Shown here one piece after another: positions 35,244 through 43,347 of a DNA stretch of 64,000 nt; the stretch's first letter is position 1, and the number at the start of each line of letters is the position of its first letter. A program made the translations under genes and the position numbers. The DNA comes from DAOUJI01 sp965224415 (GTDB lineage: Bacteria > Chloroflexota > Dehalococcoidia > Lucifugimonadales > JAGWBF01). The stretch is from the NCBI GenBank assembly GCA_965224415.1, contig CBDCZB010000002.1, positions 298,800-362,799 of the forward strand. The letters run 5' to 3'. The notes beneath the pieces were generated by a model. That model saw nothing but the letters and a program-made list of their open reading frames with translations, did not search any database and was not told the origin of the DNA.

Positions 35244-36446
35244 ATGCAAGCGCTTGGCGCCGCCAGGGTCCTCGACCTGTCCATCGACGTGGCCGGGGCC
35301 TACTGCGGGAAGCTCCTGGCCGATTACGGTGCAGAGGTAATTAAGGTCGAAAGTCCCGGACGGGGCGACCCGTTGCGCTCCGTCGATCCCAGCGATGACT
35401 CTTCCTTCTCGGAGAAAAGCGCCCTCTTCCTCCATCTCAACTCCAACAAGCAAGGGATAACTCTGGACATCGAATGCGCCACCGGGCAGGAAGTGTTCAA
35501 AGAGTTGGTCCAAGTGTCCGACGTCGTCATCGAAAGCTTCAGCCCGGGGCGGCTGACTGAACTGGGGTTGGGCTATGAGACCCTGGCCAGCAAAAGGGAG
35601 TCCCTGGTGATGACCTCCATCAGTCCCTTCGGCCCGGACGGCCCGTACAGGGACTACAAGTCCACGGATATCGTGGACTCTGCTATGGGCGCTTGGATGT
35701 ACGCCCACGGAGACCGGGACCGGGAGCCTCTGCAACCAGGGGGACCTTACACCGGATACGTCACCGGCATTATAGCCAGCATTGGAACCTTGATGGCCGT
35801 CTTTGGAGCCAGGAACACCGGCCTGGGCCAGCAAGTGTGGATTTCGGGCATGGAGTCGGCATTGACCACCATCATATACGACTGGGTGAGGCTCTCCTAC
35901 ACCGGAGAGCCGCGCCTGAGGCATGGACACCGCTTTGGCCAGGGGTCCACAGGCACCGCCGGAACGTCGATTCAACCAAGCGGCGACGGCTACTTCCTGC
36001 TGCTGGGCGGGCCGCACCGGGAGGGTCTCGGAGCGCTTCTGGACGCACCGGAGCTTTCCGACGACCCCCAGTTCAAGTCCGGGGAGAGTTGGGTGGCCAA
36101 CAGCGACGGAATAGAGGCGCTGCTCAGGCCCATGTTCGAAAAGTTCACCACCGATGAGTTGTTTCATCGCGGGCAGTTGCTGAGGATTCCGCTGGCTCCC
36201 GTGGCCAAACCGGAAGACCTCGTGAACTCACCCCATCTTCACGAGAGAGGTTATTTCATTCCGGTGGAACACCCTGTAGCCGGCAGACTGCTGCACACAG
36301 GGCCTGTCTACCGGATGTCCGGGACGCCGTATTCCATGAATCGACCGGCCCCTACGTTGGGCCAGGACAACGACGCAATATACGGGGAGCTTCTGGGGCT
36401 GGACCGGAAGTCCATACGTTCTCTGCGTTCTTTGGGAGTAGTCTGA
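35244..36446 (+). CDS. Class III (CaiB/BaiF) CoA-transferase subunit lacking the catalytic Asp
   Basis: I start at ATG 35244 (400 aa; gaggag just upstream) rather than the TTG at 35214. LGAARVLDLSIDVAGAYCGKLLADYGAEVIKVE and ITLDIECATGQEVFKELV are family hallmarks. The nucleophilic Asp (Asp169 in formyl-CoA transferase) lies 21 residues before the TGxGQ motif; here that position is Gly171 (YTGYVTG). The adjacent paralogue keeps Asp. Two-subunit class III transferases such as the BbsEF type offer a precedent, so these two may form one heteromeric enzyme moving CoA between acids. First gene of a catabolic cluster. Confidence 0.87.
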   Translation: MQALGAARVLDLSIDVAGAYCGKLLADYGAEVIKVESPGRGDPLRSVDPSDDSSFSEKSALFLHLNSNKQGITLDIECATGQEVFKELVQVSDVVIESFSPGRLTELGLGYETLASKRESLVMTSISPFGPDGPYRDYKSTDIVDSAMGAWMYAHGDRDREPLQPGGPYTGYVTGIIASIGTLMAVFGARNTGLGQQVWISGMESALTTIIYDWVRLSYTGEPRLRHGHRFGQGSTGTAGTSIQPSGDGYFLLLGGPHREGLGALLDAPELSDDPQFKSGESWVANSDGIEALLRPMFEKFTTDELFHRGQLLRIPLAPVAKPEDLVNSPHLHERGYFIPVEHPVAGRLLHTGPVYRMSGTPYSMNRPAPTLGQDNDAIYGELLGLDRKSIRSLRSLGVV

Positions 36447-36456
36447 GGAGGGAGCA

Positions 36457-37689
36457 ATGGCGCCAATCCTCTCAGGAGTGCGAATAATCGACCTGACCAT
36501 GGGGTACGCCGGCCCACTGGCGACGAGCCTGCTTGCATCCATGGGTGCCGAGATAGTCAAAATCGAGTCCCTCCAGGTGCCGGACTGGTGGCGTGGGAGG
36601 CATGGTTGGACCGGTCCGGAAGACATGGGATACGAGCAGTCCTTCCAGTACAACTCGGTGAACCGCAACAAGCTGGGCATTACGCTGAACCTCCGGCATC
36701 CATATGGGGTTGAAGCCTTCAAGAGGCTGGCGGCCATCAGCGACGTGGTCATCGAGAACTACAGCCCGCGGGTCATGACCAACTTCGGATTGGGCTACGA
36801 CACTCTCCGGGAACTGCGGCCCGACATCGTCATGGTCTCTATGCCAGCTTTCGGAAGAGACGGACCTTGGAAGGACTACATCGGGTTCGGCCAGACGATG
36901 GAGGCGGCCTCGGGCCTAACCCACTTCAACGGTTATGAAGGCGGCCAACCGCTGCTGCTTCCCAACGGCGCCGACCCCTTCGTGGGTCTGAACGGGGCCA
37001 ACGCAGTGATGTTGGCCCTCATACACCGGGCCGATACGGGCTCCGGACAGTTCGTGGAAGTTGCTCACATGGAAGCGGTCACTCCTTTCGTCGGAGAGCG
37101 TCTCCTTAGTTGGCAGATGGGGAACAAGAGCCCCGTGAACCGAAAGGGAAACCGCAGCGACTGGATGGCCCCTCATGGATGCTACCGGTCGAAAGGGGAA
37201 GACCAGTGGGTGGTCATAGCCGTGGCGTCAGATGAGGAATGGGATCGGTTTTGCGAATTACCCGGGGACCCGGCTTTCAAAACGGACGAACGTTTTCGCA
37301 CAGCCCGTGGCAGGCTGGCTCACAAACAGGAACTGGACGCTCTGATAGAGGCGTGGACCCAAGAGCGAGACCGGGACGAGCTGGTTTCGTCCCTGCAAGG
37401 AGTCGGCATCGCGGCGGGCATGGCTCTGTCCGACAAGGACCTGACCAAGGACCCTCATCTGCGCGAGACCGGGTATTTTCACTCGCTCGAACGGCGCTAC
37501 GCCGGAGTCCACGAGTATCCCCGCGCCCCAATAAGGTTGAGCCGCTCCCCACAACAGGAGCCGACAGCGGCCCCCACCCTGGGCCAATACAACGAGTATG
37601 TGCTGAGCGACATCCTGGGTTTCACCGAAGACGAACTACAGGAAATGAGAACGGACAAGGTCATCGGAGAGCGGCTGAGCGACGCCTAG
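36457..37689 (+). CDS. Class III (CaiB/BaiF) CoA-transferase, catalytic subunit
   Basis: 410 residues. GVRIIDLTMGYAGPLATSLLASMGAEIVKIE opens the fold; LNLRHPYGVEAFKRLAAISDVVIENY and TGSGQFVEV follow. Counting 21 residues back from TGSGQ gives Asp in GADPFVG, matching the catalytic Asp of the family. It starts 10 bp after the preceding subunit, with aggagg upstream, so translation is probably coupled. It forms acyl-CoA for the thiolase, hydratase and dehydrogenases downstream. The acid substrate is unknown. Confidence 0.9.
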   Translation: MAPILSGVRIIDLTMGYAGPLATSLLASMGAEIVKIESLQVPDWWRGRHGWTGPEDMGYEQSFQYNSVNRNKLGITLNLRHPYGVEAFKRLAAISDVVIENYSPRVMTNFGLGYDTLRELRPDIVMVSMPAFGRDGPWKDYIGFGQTMEAASGLTHFNGYEGGQPLLLPNGADPFVGLNGANAVMLALIHRADTGSGQFVEVAHMEAVTPFVGERLLSWQMGNKSPVNRKGNRSDWMAPHGCYRSKGEDQWVVIAVASDEEWDRFCELPGDPAFKTDERFRTARGRLAHKQELDALIEAWTQERDRDELVSSLQGVGIAAGMALSDKDLTKDPHLRETGYFHSLERRYAGVHEYPRAPIRLSRSPQQEPTAAPTLGQYNEYVLSDILGFTEDELQEMRTDKVIGERLSDA

Positions 37690-37756
37690 AGGGGATTTTC
37701 CACGATAGTCCAAGGGATGACCGGCGTTCTTAACTTTGACCCAACCGAGGTGGCGA

Positions 37757-38941
37757 ATGGTGGACATGGAGATGAGTGGAAAGACCGCTATCGTTGGACT
37801 GGGCATGACCGAAATGACCCGCCGCTACACCAAACCCGCGTCGGAACTTGCCATGGACGCCGTAGTGTCCGCCGTGGAAGACGCCGGGCTGAAAAAAGGA
37901 GACATTGACGGTCTGCTGACCATCGCCGGAATCTCCGGGGGCTTGGAGTTGGACTTCCACGTGGGCCTGGGGCTTCGCGACCTTCGGTTGCGGGCCCACA
38001 TGAACTCCAATACCGCAGGCTCCAACGCGGGGATGATGGTCCAATACGCCGCTCTAGCCATACAGGCCGGCATGGCCGACGTGGTTGGCATTGTGCTCGG
38101 CGACTCTCCCATCTCTTCAGGCGTAAGCGGGGGGCAAGCGTATGGGCGCCGGAGACCGTTGACGGGCCAGACGGGCCTCAACGCAGCCTATGGGGTATTC
38201 GGGGCTCCGATGACTTATGCCCTTGCCGCCCAGCGGCACATGGCTTTGTACGGCACGACTCGGGACCATCTCGGCGCCATTGCCGTCTCCAACCGCCGGT
38301 GGGCCGCCATTACACCCCACGCCGTCTATAGAGACCCGTTGACCTTGGACGACTATCACAACAGCCGGTGGATTGCCGAGCCGTTCCACATCCTGGACTG
38401 CTGCATGGTCAACAACGGCGCTGTGGCCGTCATAGTAACATCCTCTGACCGCGCCCGGGACTTGAAGCAGCCTCCCGTCTACATCCTGGGGATGGGCCAG
38501 GGGTATCCTGGCAATCCTCGCCGCGCAGGCTATGAATCTGAAGTGAACACCGGCGCCGTTCTTTCCAAAGAGACGGCGTTCAGGATGGCGGGCATCAGCG
38601 TCGAAGACGTGGACCTTTGCGAGTTCTACGACTGTTTTACGTATGCGACTCTCGTGACGCTGGAAGATTACGGGTTCTGCGAGAAGGGACAGGGCGGGTT
38701 CTTTGCCGCCGAGGGCAGGCTCGGCCCCGGAGGCTCCTTGCCCACCAACACGGGAGGCGGGCATTTGTCGGGCTTCTATTTGTGGGGCATGACTCCCATC
38801 TCGGAGGCCGTCATTCAGGCTCGAGGTCAAGCCGGAGAGCGTCAGGTCCCCAAGCATGACGTTGTTCTTGTCAGCAGCCAGGGCGGAACGCTCGACTATC
38901 ATTCCTGTTTCGTCCTTGGCCCATCCCCTTTGGGCGGATAG
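37757..38941 (+). CDS. Thiolase-superfamily protein (SCP-x/lipid-transfer type)
   Basis: I chose ATG 37757 (394 aa), preceded by gaggtggcga; an upstream TTG adds only seven residues. KTAIVGLGMTEMTRRY and AMDAVVSAVEDAGLKKGDIDGLL match the SCP-x thiolase type. NSNTAGSNAGMMVQYAALAI has Ser/Gly where the classical Cys nucleophile would be. CEFYDCFTYATLVTLEDYGFC and the NTGGGHLSGFYLWG His motif are conserved. Such proteins partner with DUF35 OB-fold proteins; a truncated one follows directly. Thiolytic or aldol-lyase activity on a CoA ester is inferred. Confidence 0.88.
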   Translation: MVDMEMSGKTAIVGLGMTEMTRRYTKPASELAMDAVVSAVEDAGLKKGDIDGLLTIAGISGGLELDFHVGLGLRDLRLRAHMNSNTAGSNAGMMVQYAALAIQAGMADVVGIVLGDSPISSGVSGGQAYGRRRPLTGQTGLNAAYGVFGAPMTYALAAQRHMALYGTTRDHLGAIAVSNRRWAAITPHAVYRDPLTLDDYHNSRWIAEPFHILDCCMVNNGAVAVIVTSSDRARDLKQPPVYILGMGQGYPGNPRRAGYESEVNTGAVLSKETAFRMAGISVEDVDLCEFYDCFTYATLVTLEDYGFCEKGQGGFFAAEGRLGPGGSLPTNTGGGHLSGFYLWGMTPISEAVIQARGQAGERQVPKHDVVLVSSQGGTLDYHSCFVLGPSPLGG

Positions 38942-38942
38942 C

Positions 38943-40016
38943 TCAGGGAACGGAGCAAGGAGGCTTATAGAGATGCCGGAAAAACCTATCCCCGAGTCCG
39001 ATGAACTCTGGCAGCCCTTTTTCGACGGAGCGCGCAACGGGACGTTGATGGTCCAGCGTTGCCAGGCTTGCGAGTCCCATCTTGCTCCCGGGACTGCGCG
39101 TTGCACCGAGTGTTGGAGCGAGTCTCTGGCATGGGTGCAAGCTTCTGGCCAGGGGACGCTGTTTTCCTATTCGATTGTCCACCATATCGGCCATCCTGGC
39201 TTCCGCGATGAAGTCCCTTACGTCATCGCAGTGGTGGAGCTTGAGGAAGAAGGTCTCGACGCCCAAGGCATGGAACTGGTGATGGCGGGCGAATTCCGTC
39301 CCGTTGTCGAAGGTGACCGTCCGCCGCCACTGGGGCGGGAAAGCGCCCAGGACCTGAGTCATGGCGCTGGCGATGGGGTTTGACGCCTTTCCCGGGGGAC
39401 GGAGGGCGATCAGGAGGCGGGAGTGGCGCTCGTGCAGGGTCAGGACGGCCTGTCCATAGGTCCGGAACAGCATCAGGTCAGCCTCCCAGTGGCCGGGTGT
39501 CCGGCGGTCAGCGGCGTCCTGGGGACGTTCGGCCAAGGAACGGCGGAGATGGATGAAGGAAGCCGGGCTGCCGCCTTTGCGTCCACGCCAGCCGCGTTTC
39601 GACTTGCCGCGGGGCAGATAGCGGCGCCAGGAGTAGTCTTTCGTACGAGCCAACTGGGCGTAGATGAACCGGTAGATGGTCTCGTGGTAGATGACCTTCT
39701 TGCCCGACTCCAGGGCCAGACGCCCGGCAACCTGATCTGGAGACCAGCCTTGTTGGAGACGGGAGAGGACCCGGTCTCGCAAGTCCGCATTCCGTTCCAA
39801 CCGTGAGCCGCTCCAGCGGCGGGCTCGGGACTGTTGGTCCGCATAGACCGGCTCGTAGCCCTTGGTCCGTGAGCCATTGCGCTTCAGCTCTCTAGCCACA
39901 GTCGATGGCGAGCGATCCAGACTTGCCGCGATTTGGCGGACTGAGTGTCCCGTGGAGTGTAGACGGACCATTTCACACCGTTCTTCAATGGTGACATGCT
40001 TGTATCGAATTCCCAT
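38943..40016 (-). pseudogene. IS30-family transposase, 3' end missing
   Basis: From ATG 40016: HVTIEERCEMVRLHSTGHSV and IAASLDRSPSTVARELKRNG form the N-terminal HTH, then GWSPDQVAGRL, TPGHWEADLM with the first catalytic Asp, and TFDNGTEFARHHQF with the second. After GVETFF the expected CDTHSPW and final Glu region are absent, and the frame runs into antisense DUF35 sequence to 38943. About 80 C-terminal residues are missing, so it is inactive. The inverted terminal sequence survives on the upstream side at 40019-40039. Confidence 0.88.
38973..39383 (+). pseudogene. DUF35 zinc-ribbon/OB-fold protein, cut by an IS30 relic
   Basis: A strong aaggagg precedes ATG 38973. The first ~92 residues are a normal DUF35: an N-terminal helix (SDELWQPFFDGARNGTLMVQ), a zinc ribbon (CQACESHLAPGTARCTECW) and the start of the OB fold (GTLFSYSIVHH, VPYVIAVVELEE). 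At about 39245-39252 the sequence passes into the reverse strand of an IS30 transposase gene, so the OB fold is lost and the last ~44 residues are foreign. DUF35 proteins bind acyl-CoA and assist SCP-x-like thiolases; the upstream thiolase has thus lost its cognate partner here. Confidence 0.85.
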
Positions 40017-40018
40017 GA

Positions 40019-40039
40019 CAACACCTTAACAAGGTGTTG
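40019..40039. repeat. Inverted repeat at the surviving IS30 end
   Basis: caacacctt (40019-40027) and aaggtgttg (40031-40039) form a perfect 9-bp inverted repeat directly upstream of the transposase start, followed by cacttcgtttgtgagttt. IS30 ends often include such a sequence. The opposite end is deleted. Confidence 0.55.
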
Positions 40040-40263
40040 CACTTCGTTTGTGAGTTTAGGGTATCCAGGGCGTCAGTCGAAGCAGAAAAATGCCCTCACT
40101 GTACGACGGGGCGCATGGATGAAAGTTAGACAGGGGTACATGGGTAACACTTGGACTGGCGGCGTGGCGGGCCAATGCCGTCCTTGCCGCTGGGGGAGCG
40201 CTTAAGTAGAATGGCTTCGCGCTGGGAATTTCTTATACCCAACAAATGAAGGGGGCCGTACAG

Positions 40264-41082
40264 ATGGACTTTGGGCTGACGGACAAGAAGGCTCTGGTGA
40301 CCGGCGGAAGCAGGGGAATCGGCAAGGCCATAGCCTGGGAGCTGGCAAAGGAAGGCATGGACGTGGTCGTTTCCGCCCGCGGCGCCGAGGACTTGGAGAG
40401 GGCCGCAAAGGAGATAGGCGACGACACTGGCCGCAAGGTCCTCGCCATGCCCATGGACGCAACCAACCGGGAACAGGTGGACCGGGTGACGGCTGAAGCG
40501 GCGAGAGAGCTTGGAGGCCTTCATATCCTGGTGAACAGCGGCTCCCACCCCGGAGGGTCCGCCACGGCCATTGGCTACATAGACACGGTGGTGGACGAGG
40601 ACCTGATATACGACTTCGACGTGAAGTTTGTCGGCGCGCTACGGTGCTCCAGGGCGGCTATACCCTTCATGAAGGAAGCGGGCTGGGGCCGCATCATCAA
40701 TATCAGCGGAGCCAACGCCAGGAACGGCGGCAACCTGAGCGGCGGCGCTAGAAACGCGTCGATGGTGCACATGACCAAGACTCTGGCCACCCAAGTAGGC
40801 AGGTTCGGCATCACAGTCAACTGCATCCACCCGGGCACGACCCGCACCGAGCGCACTCCAGGGCTGCTCTCCCAGCGGGGAGCGGAGCTTGGAATCTCAG
40901 CCGAGGAGATGGAAGAGCAGGACTTCACGCCCGGCTCTCCGCGGGGCAACGCCATCTGCCGAATGGTCGACGGGTCGGAAATAGCCTACCTGACGGTGTT
41001 CCTGGCCTCCGACAAGTCCTGGGCTGTGACAGGCGAGGTCATTACCGCCACCGGAGGCGCAGGAAACGCCGTCTACTACTAG
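40264..41082 (+). CDS. Atypical short-chain dehydrogenase/reductase
   Basis: 272 residues from ATG 40264, with aaggggg eight bases upstream (ATG 40246 also in frame). The Rossmann motif TGGSRGIGKAIA and the Ser region GRIINISGANA are intact. In normal SDRs the pair YxxxK precedes A-x6-T-K; the aligned residues here are Gly160 and Asn164 (GGARNASMVHMTK), so the classical catalytic Tyr and Lys are missing. Either another residue works or the role is binding. Part of the CoA-linked catabolic cluster. Confidence 0.87.
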   Translation: MDFGLTDKKALVTGGSRGIGKAIAWELAKEGMDVVVSARGAEDLERAAKEIGDDTGRKVLAMPMDATNREQVDRVTAEAARELGGLHILVNSGSHPGGSATAIGYIDTVVDEDLIYDFDVKFVGALRCSRAAIPFMKEAGWGRIINISGANARNGGNLSGGARNASMVHMTKTLATQVGRFGITVNCIHPGTTRTERTPGLLSQRGAELGISAEEMEEQDFTPGSPRGNAICRMVDGSEIAYLTVFLASDKSWAVTGEVITATGGAGNAVYY

Positions 41083-41109
41083 ACACGATCGTTGCGTGCA
41101 ACGGACCAT

Positions 41110-41137
41110 GTAGGGGCGACCGGCCGGTCGCCCCTAC
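41110..41137. repeat. 28-bp perfect palindrome, copy 1
   Basis: gtaggggcgaccgg followed by its exact reverse complement. The identical 28 bp occur at 48220-48247, also between genes. Further downstream (41160-41240) is an imperfect hairpin region starting gtcattcc and ending with cctgcctccgccggagag, which looks like another dispersed repeat. No coding frame is convincing between 41083 and 41331. Confidence 0.9.
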
Positions 41138-41331
41138 TGCATACTCGACCCTACCCCCCGTCATTCCAGTGGCTCCAGTCCTTCTCACAAGGTTCTCTGG
41201 ACTCCTGCCTCCGCCGGAGAGAGGAAGGAGTGGTTGCCGTTCCACACAGTGGTCAGCGGAAGCGCTCCCGTTGACACCCTGACGGCCCCCGCATAAACTG
41301 CCTTCAGCCAACCTTTTGCCAGGAGTAAATC

Positions 41332-42414
41332 ATGAAAGCTGCCGTGTTTCGCGGCGCCAACCAACCGTTGAACATCGAAGAGGTGCTGTTGGACGACCCC
41401 CAGCCCGGCGAAGTCGTAGTGAAGGTGGCCGCCAGCGGCGTATGCCACAGCGACCTCCACTTTGTAGACGGCGTGTGGCCCATGACCCCGCCGGTCATAC
41501 TGGGCCACGAAGGCTCCGGGGTGATAGAAGCAGTGGGCGAGGGCGTCACCTACGTCCAGCCGGGCGACCACATCATCATGTGCGGTTCGTGCTTCTGCGG
41601 CCAATGCAAGCACTGCCTGCGAGGGAAACCCTATCTGTGCCTGGACAGACCAGGAAGGTCTTCCGACGACCCTCCCAGGTATCGCCAGCCCGACGGCAAC
41701 CCCATGGGGCAGATGGCCGGGCTGTCCACTTTTGCCGAGCAGGTGCTGACCCATCAGAACAATGTGGTCAAGATTCCAGAGGACATGCCGTTGCATCAGG
41801 CGGCTCTCATAAGCTGCGGGGTGACCACGGGAGTTGGAGCCGCTCTCAACACGGCGAAAGTCGAGCCCGGGGCCACGGTGGCCGTCTTTGGAGCCGGTGG
41901 CGTAGGTCTGTCGGCCATACAGGGGGCACGGATTGCCGGGGCCACCAGGATAATAGCCGTAGACCTGGTGGAAGAGAAGCTGGGACGGGCTCTGGAGATG
42001 GGCGCCACCCACGTGGTGGACGCCTCCGCCAGAGACCCCGTTGAAGCCCTCATTGAGATGACGGACGGCGGCGTGGACCACGCCCTGGAATGCATCGGGA
42101 ACAAGAACGCAGCCGAGCAGTGCTTCGAGGCGCTGGCCCCCGGCGGCACGGCAACCATCGTCGGGATGATTCCCTACGGCCTGGACGTAGAAATCGACGG
42201 CGCCTCTTTCCTGAGGGAAAAGAAGATACAGGGATGCAGCATGGGTTCCAACAGGTTCAGGGTGGACATGCTCACCTACATAGACTACTACCGCCAGGGC
42301 AAGCTATTGCTGGATGAGATGATCAGCAAGCGCGGCCCCCTGGAAGACGTGAACGACTGCTTCCGCGCAATGAAGGACGGCGAGGTCGCCCGCTCTGTCT
42401 TGACTTTCGACTAA
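41332..42414 (+). CDS. Zinc-dependent alcohol dehydrogenase (MDR family)
   Basis: 360 residues. Catalytic zinc ligands are in ASGVCHSDLH and GHEGSGVIEAVG; the structural zinc site has four Cys in CGSCFCGQCKHCLRGKPYLC. The NAD-binding motif is AVFGAGGVGLSAIQGA, with a later acidic residue (IIAVDL) favouring NAD over NADP. Length and motifs match class III-like/benzyl or medium-chain alcohol dehydrogenases. Ribosome site ccaggag precedes the ATG. It probably oxidises an alcohol or hydroxyacyl intermediate. Confidence 0.93.
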   Translation: MKAAVFRGANQPLNIEEVLLDDPQPGEVVVKVAASGVCHSDLHFVDGVWPMTPPVILGHEGSGVIEAVGEGVTYVQPGDHIIMCGSCFCGQCKHCLRGKPYLCLDRPGRSSDDPPRYRQPDGNPMGQMAGLSTFAEQVLTHQNNVVKIPEDMPLHQAALISCGVTTGVGAALNTAKVEPGATVAVFGAGGVGLSAIQGARIAGATRIIAVDLVEEKLGRALEMGATHVVDASARDPVEALIEMTDGGVDHALECIGNKNAAEQCFEALAPGGTATIVGMIPYGLDVEIDGASFLREKKIQGCSMGSNRFRVDMLTYIDYYRQGKLLLDEMISKRGPLEDVNDCFRAMKDGEVARSVLTFD

Positions 42415-42487
42415 GCGGCTTCGCCAAAACGAAAATATCGGCTTAGGGGCAGTTGCGGACTGCCCCGCACCATTCATGGGAGGCAGC

Positions 42488-43252
42488 ATGTCCACGGTGA
42501 TCTACGAGAAGACGGACCACATCGCATACGTTAGGCTGAACAGGCCGGAGGCCCTGAACGCCATCAACAACGAGATGCGCAGGGAACTGGAGGCAGTCTG
42601 GCACGACTTCAACGCCGACGACGACCTCTGGGTGGCCATCCTAACAGCCGAGGGGGACCGGGCCTTCTCCTCGGGGGCCGACCTGAGAGAGCGGGCCTAC
42701 GTAACGGGAGAGAAAGAGGACCCCCTCCCAATTCATACGCTGGGCCACGGGATAAACGTGTACAAGCCCATCGTCTGCGGGATACACGGTTACTGCCTGG
42801 CGGCGGGCCTTGACGTGGCTCTGGCGTGCGACATCCGCGTGGCGGCGGACGACGCCAGCATTGGCATGACGATGACCCGGTGGGGCGTCATGGCTGCCAC
42901 CGGCGCCACCCAGCTTCCCCGTACCATCGGCTGGACCAAGGCTATGGAGATGCTGCTGACGGCGGAGCGCATCACCGCTCAGGAGGCGTTGGACATCGGG
43001 CTTGTCAACAAGGTAGTGCCCAGGGAGCAGCTTATGGAGACCTGTGAGGCCTACGCCGCCACAATTATGAAAAACTCGCCCACGGCTGTGCGGCTGACCA
43101 AAGAAGCCGCTCTGCGGGGCATAGACACCACCAAGGCGGCCAGCCTGGATATAGGAACGCAACTCCAGCAGATAAACCGCACTTCGGAGGACGCCAAAGA
43201 AGGTCCCAAGGCCTTTGCGGAGAAACGCCAGCCGGAGTGGAAGGGGCGATAG
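42488..43252 (+). CDS. Enoyl-CoA hydratase/isomerase
   Basis: 254 residues from ATG 42488, which has gggagg in place; the upstream ATG at 42476 overlaps that site. Crotonase landmarks are VRLNRPEALNAIN, RAFSSGADLRER and the oxyanion-hole segment GIHGYCLAAGLDVALACDIRVA. LPRTIGWTKAMEMLLTAERI is the CoA/trimer region. The second acidic residue expected near PRTIG is not evident, so dehydration, isomerase or other crotonase chemistry is possible. Last gene of the catabolic cluster. Confidence 0.92.
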   Translation: MSTVIYEKTDHIAYVRLNRPEALNAINNEMRRELEAVWHDFNADDDLWVAILTAEGDRAFSSGADLRERAYVTGEKEDPLPIHTLGHGINVYKPIVCGIHGYCLAAGLDVALACDIRVAADDASIGMTMTRWGVMAATGATQLPRTIGWTKAMEMLLTAERITAQEALDIGLVNKVVPREQLMETCEAYAATIMKNSPTAVRLTKEAALRGIDTTKAASLDIGTQLQQINRTSEDAKEGPKAFAEKRQPEWKGR

Positions 43253-43347
43253 CTGCTTCTTAGAGCCCCCACAGGCATCGGGAACTTTTTGCGAACCTGA
43301 TACGTCCTCATAGGAGAATCAGGAACCGCATACCCCGAGGAGATGCC

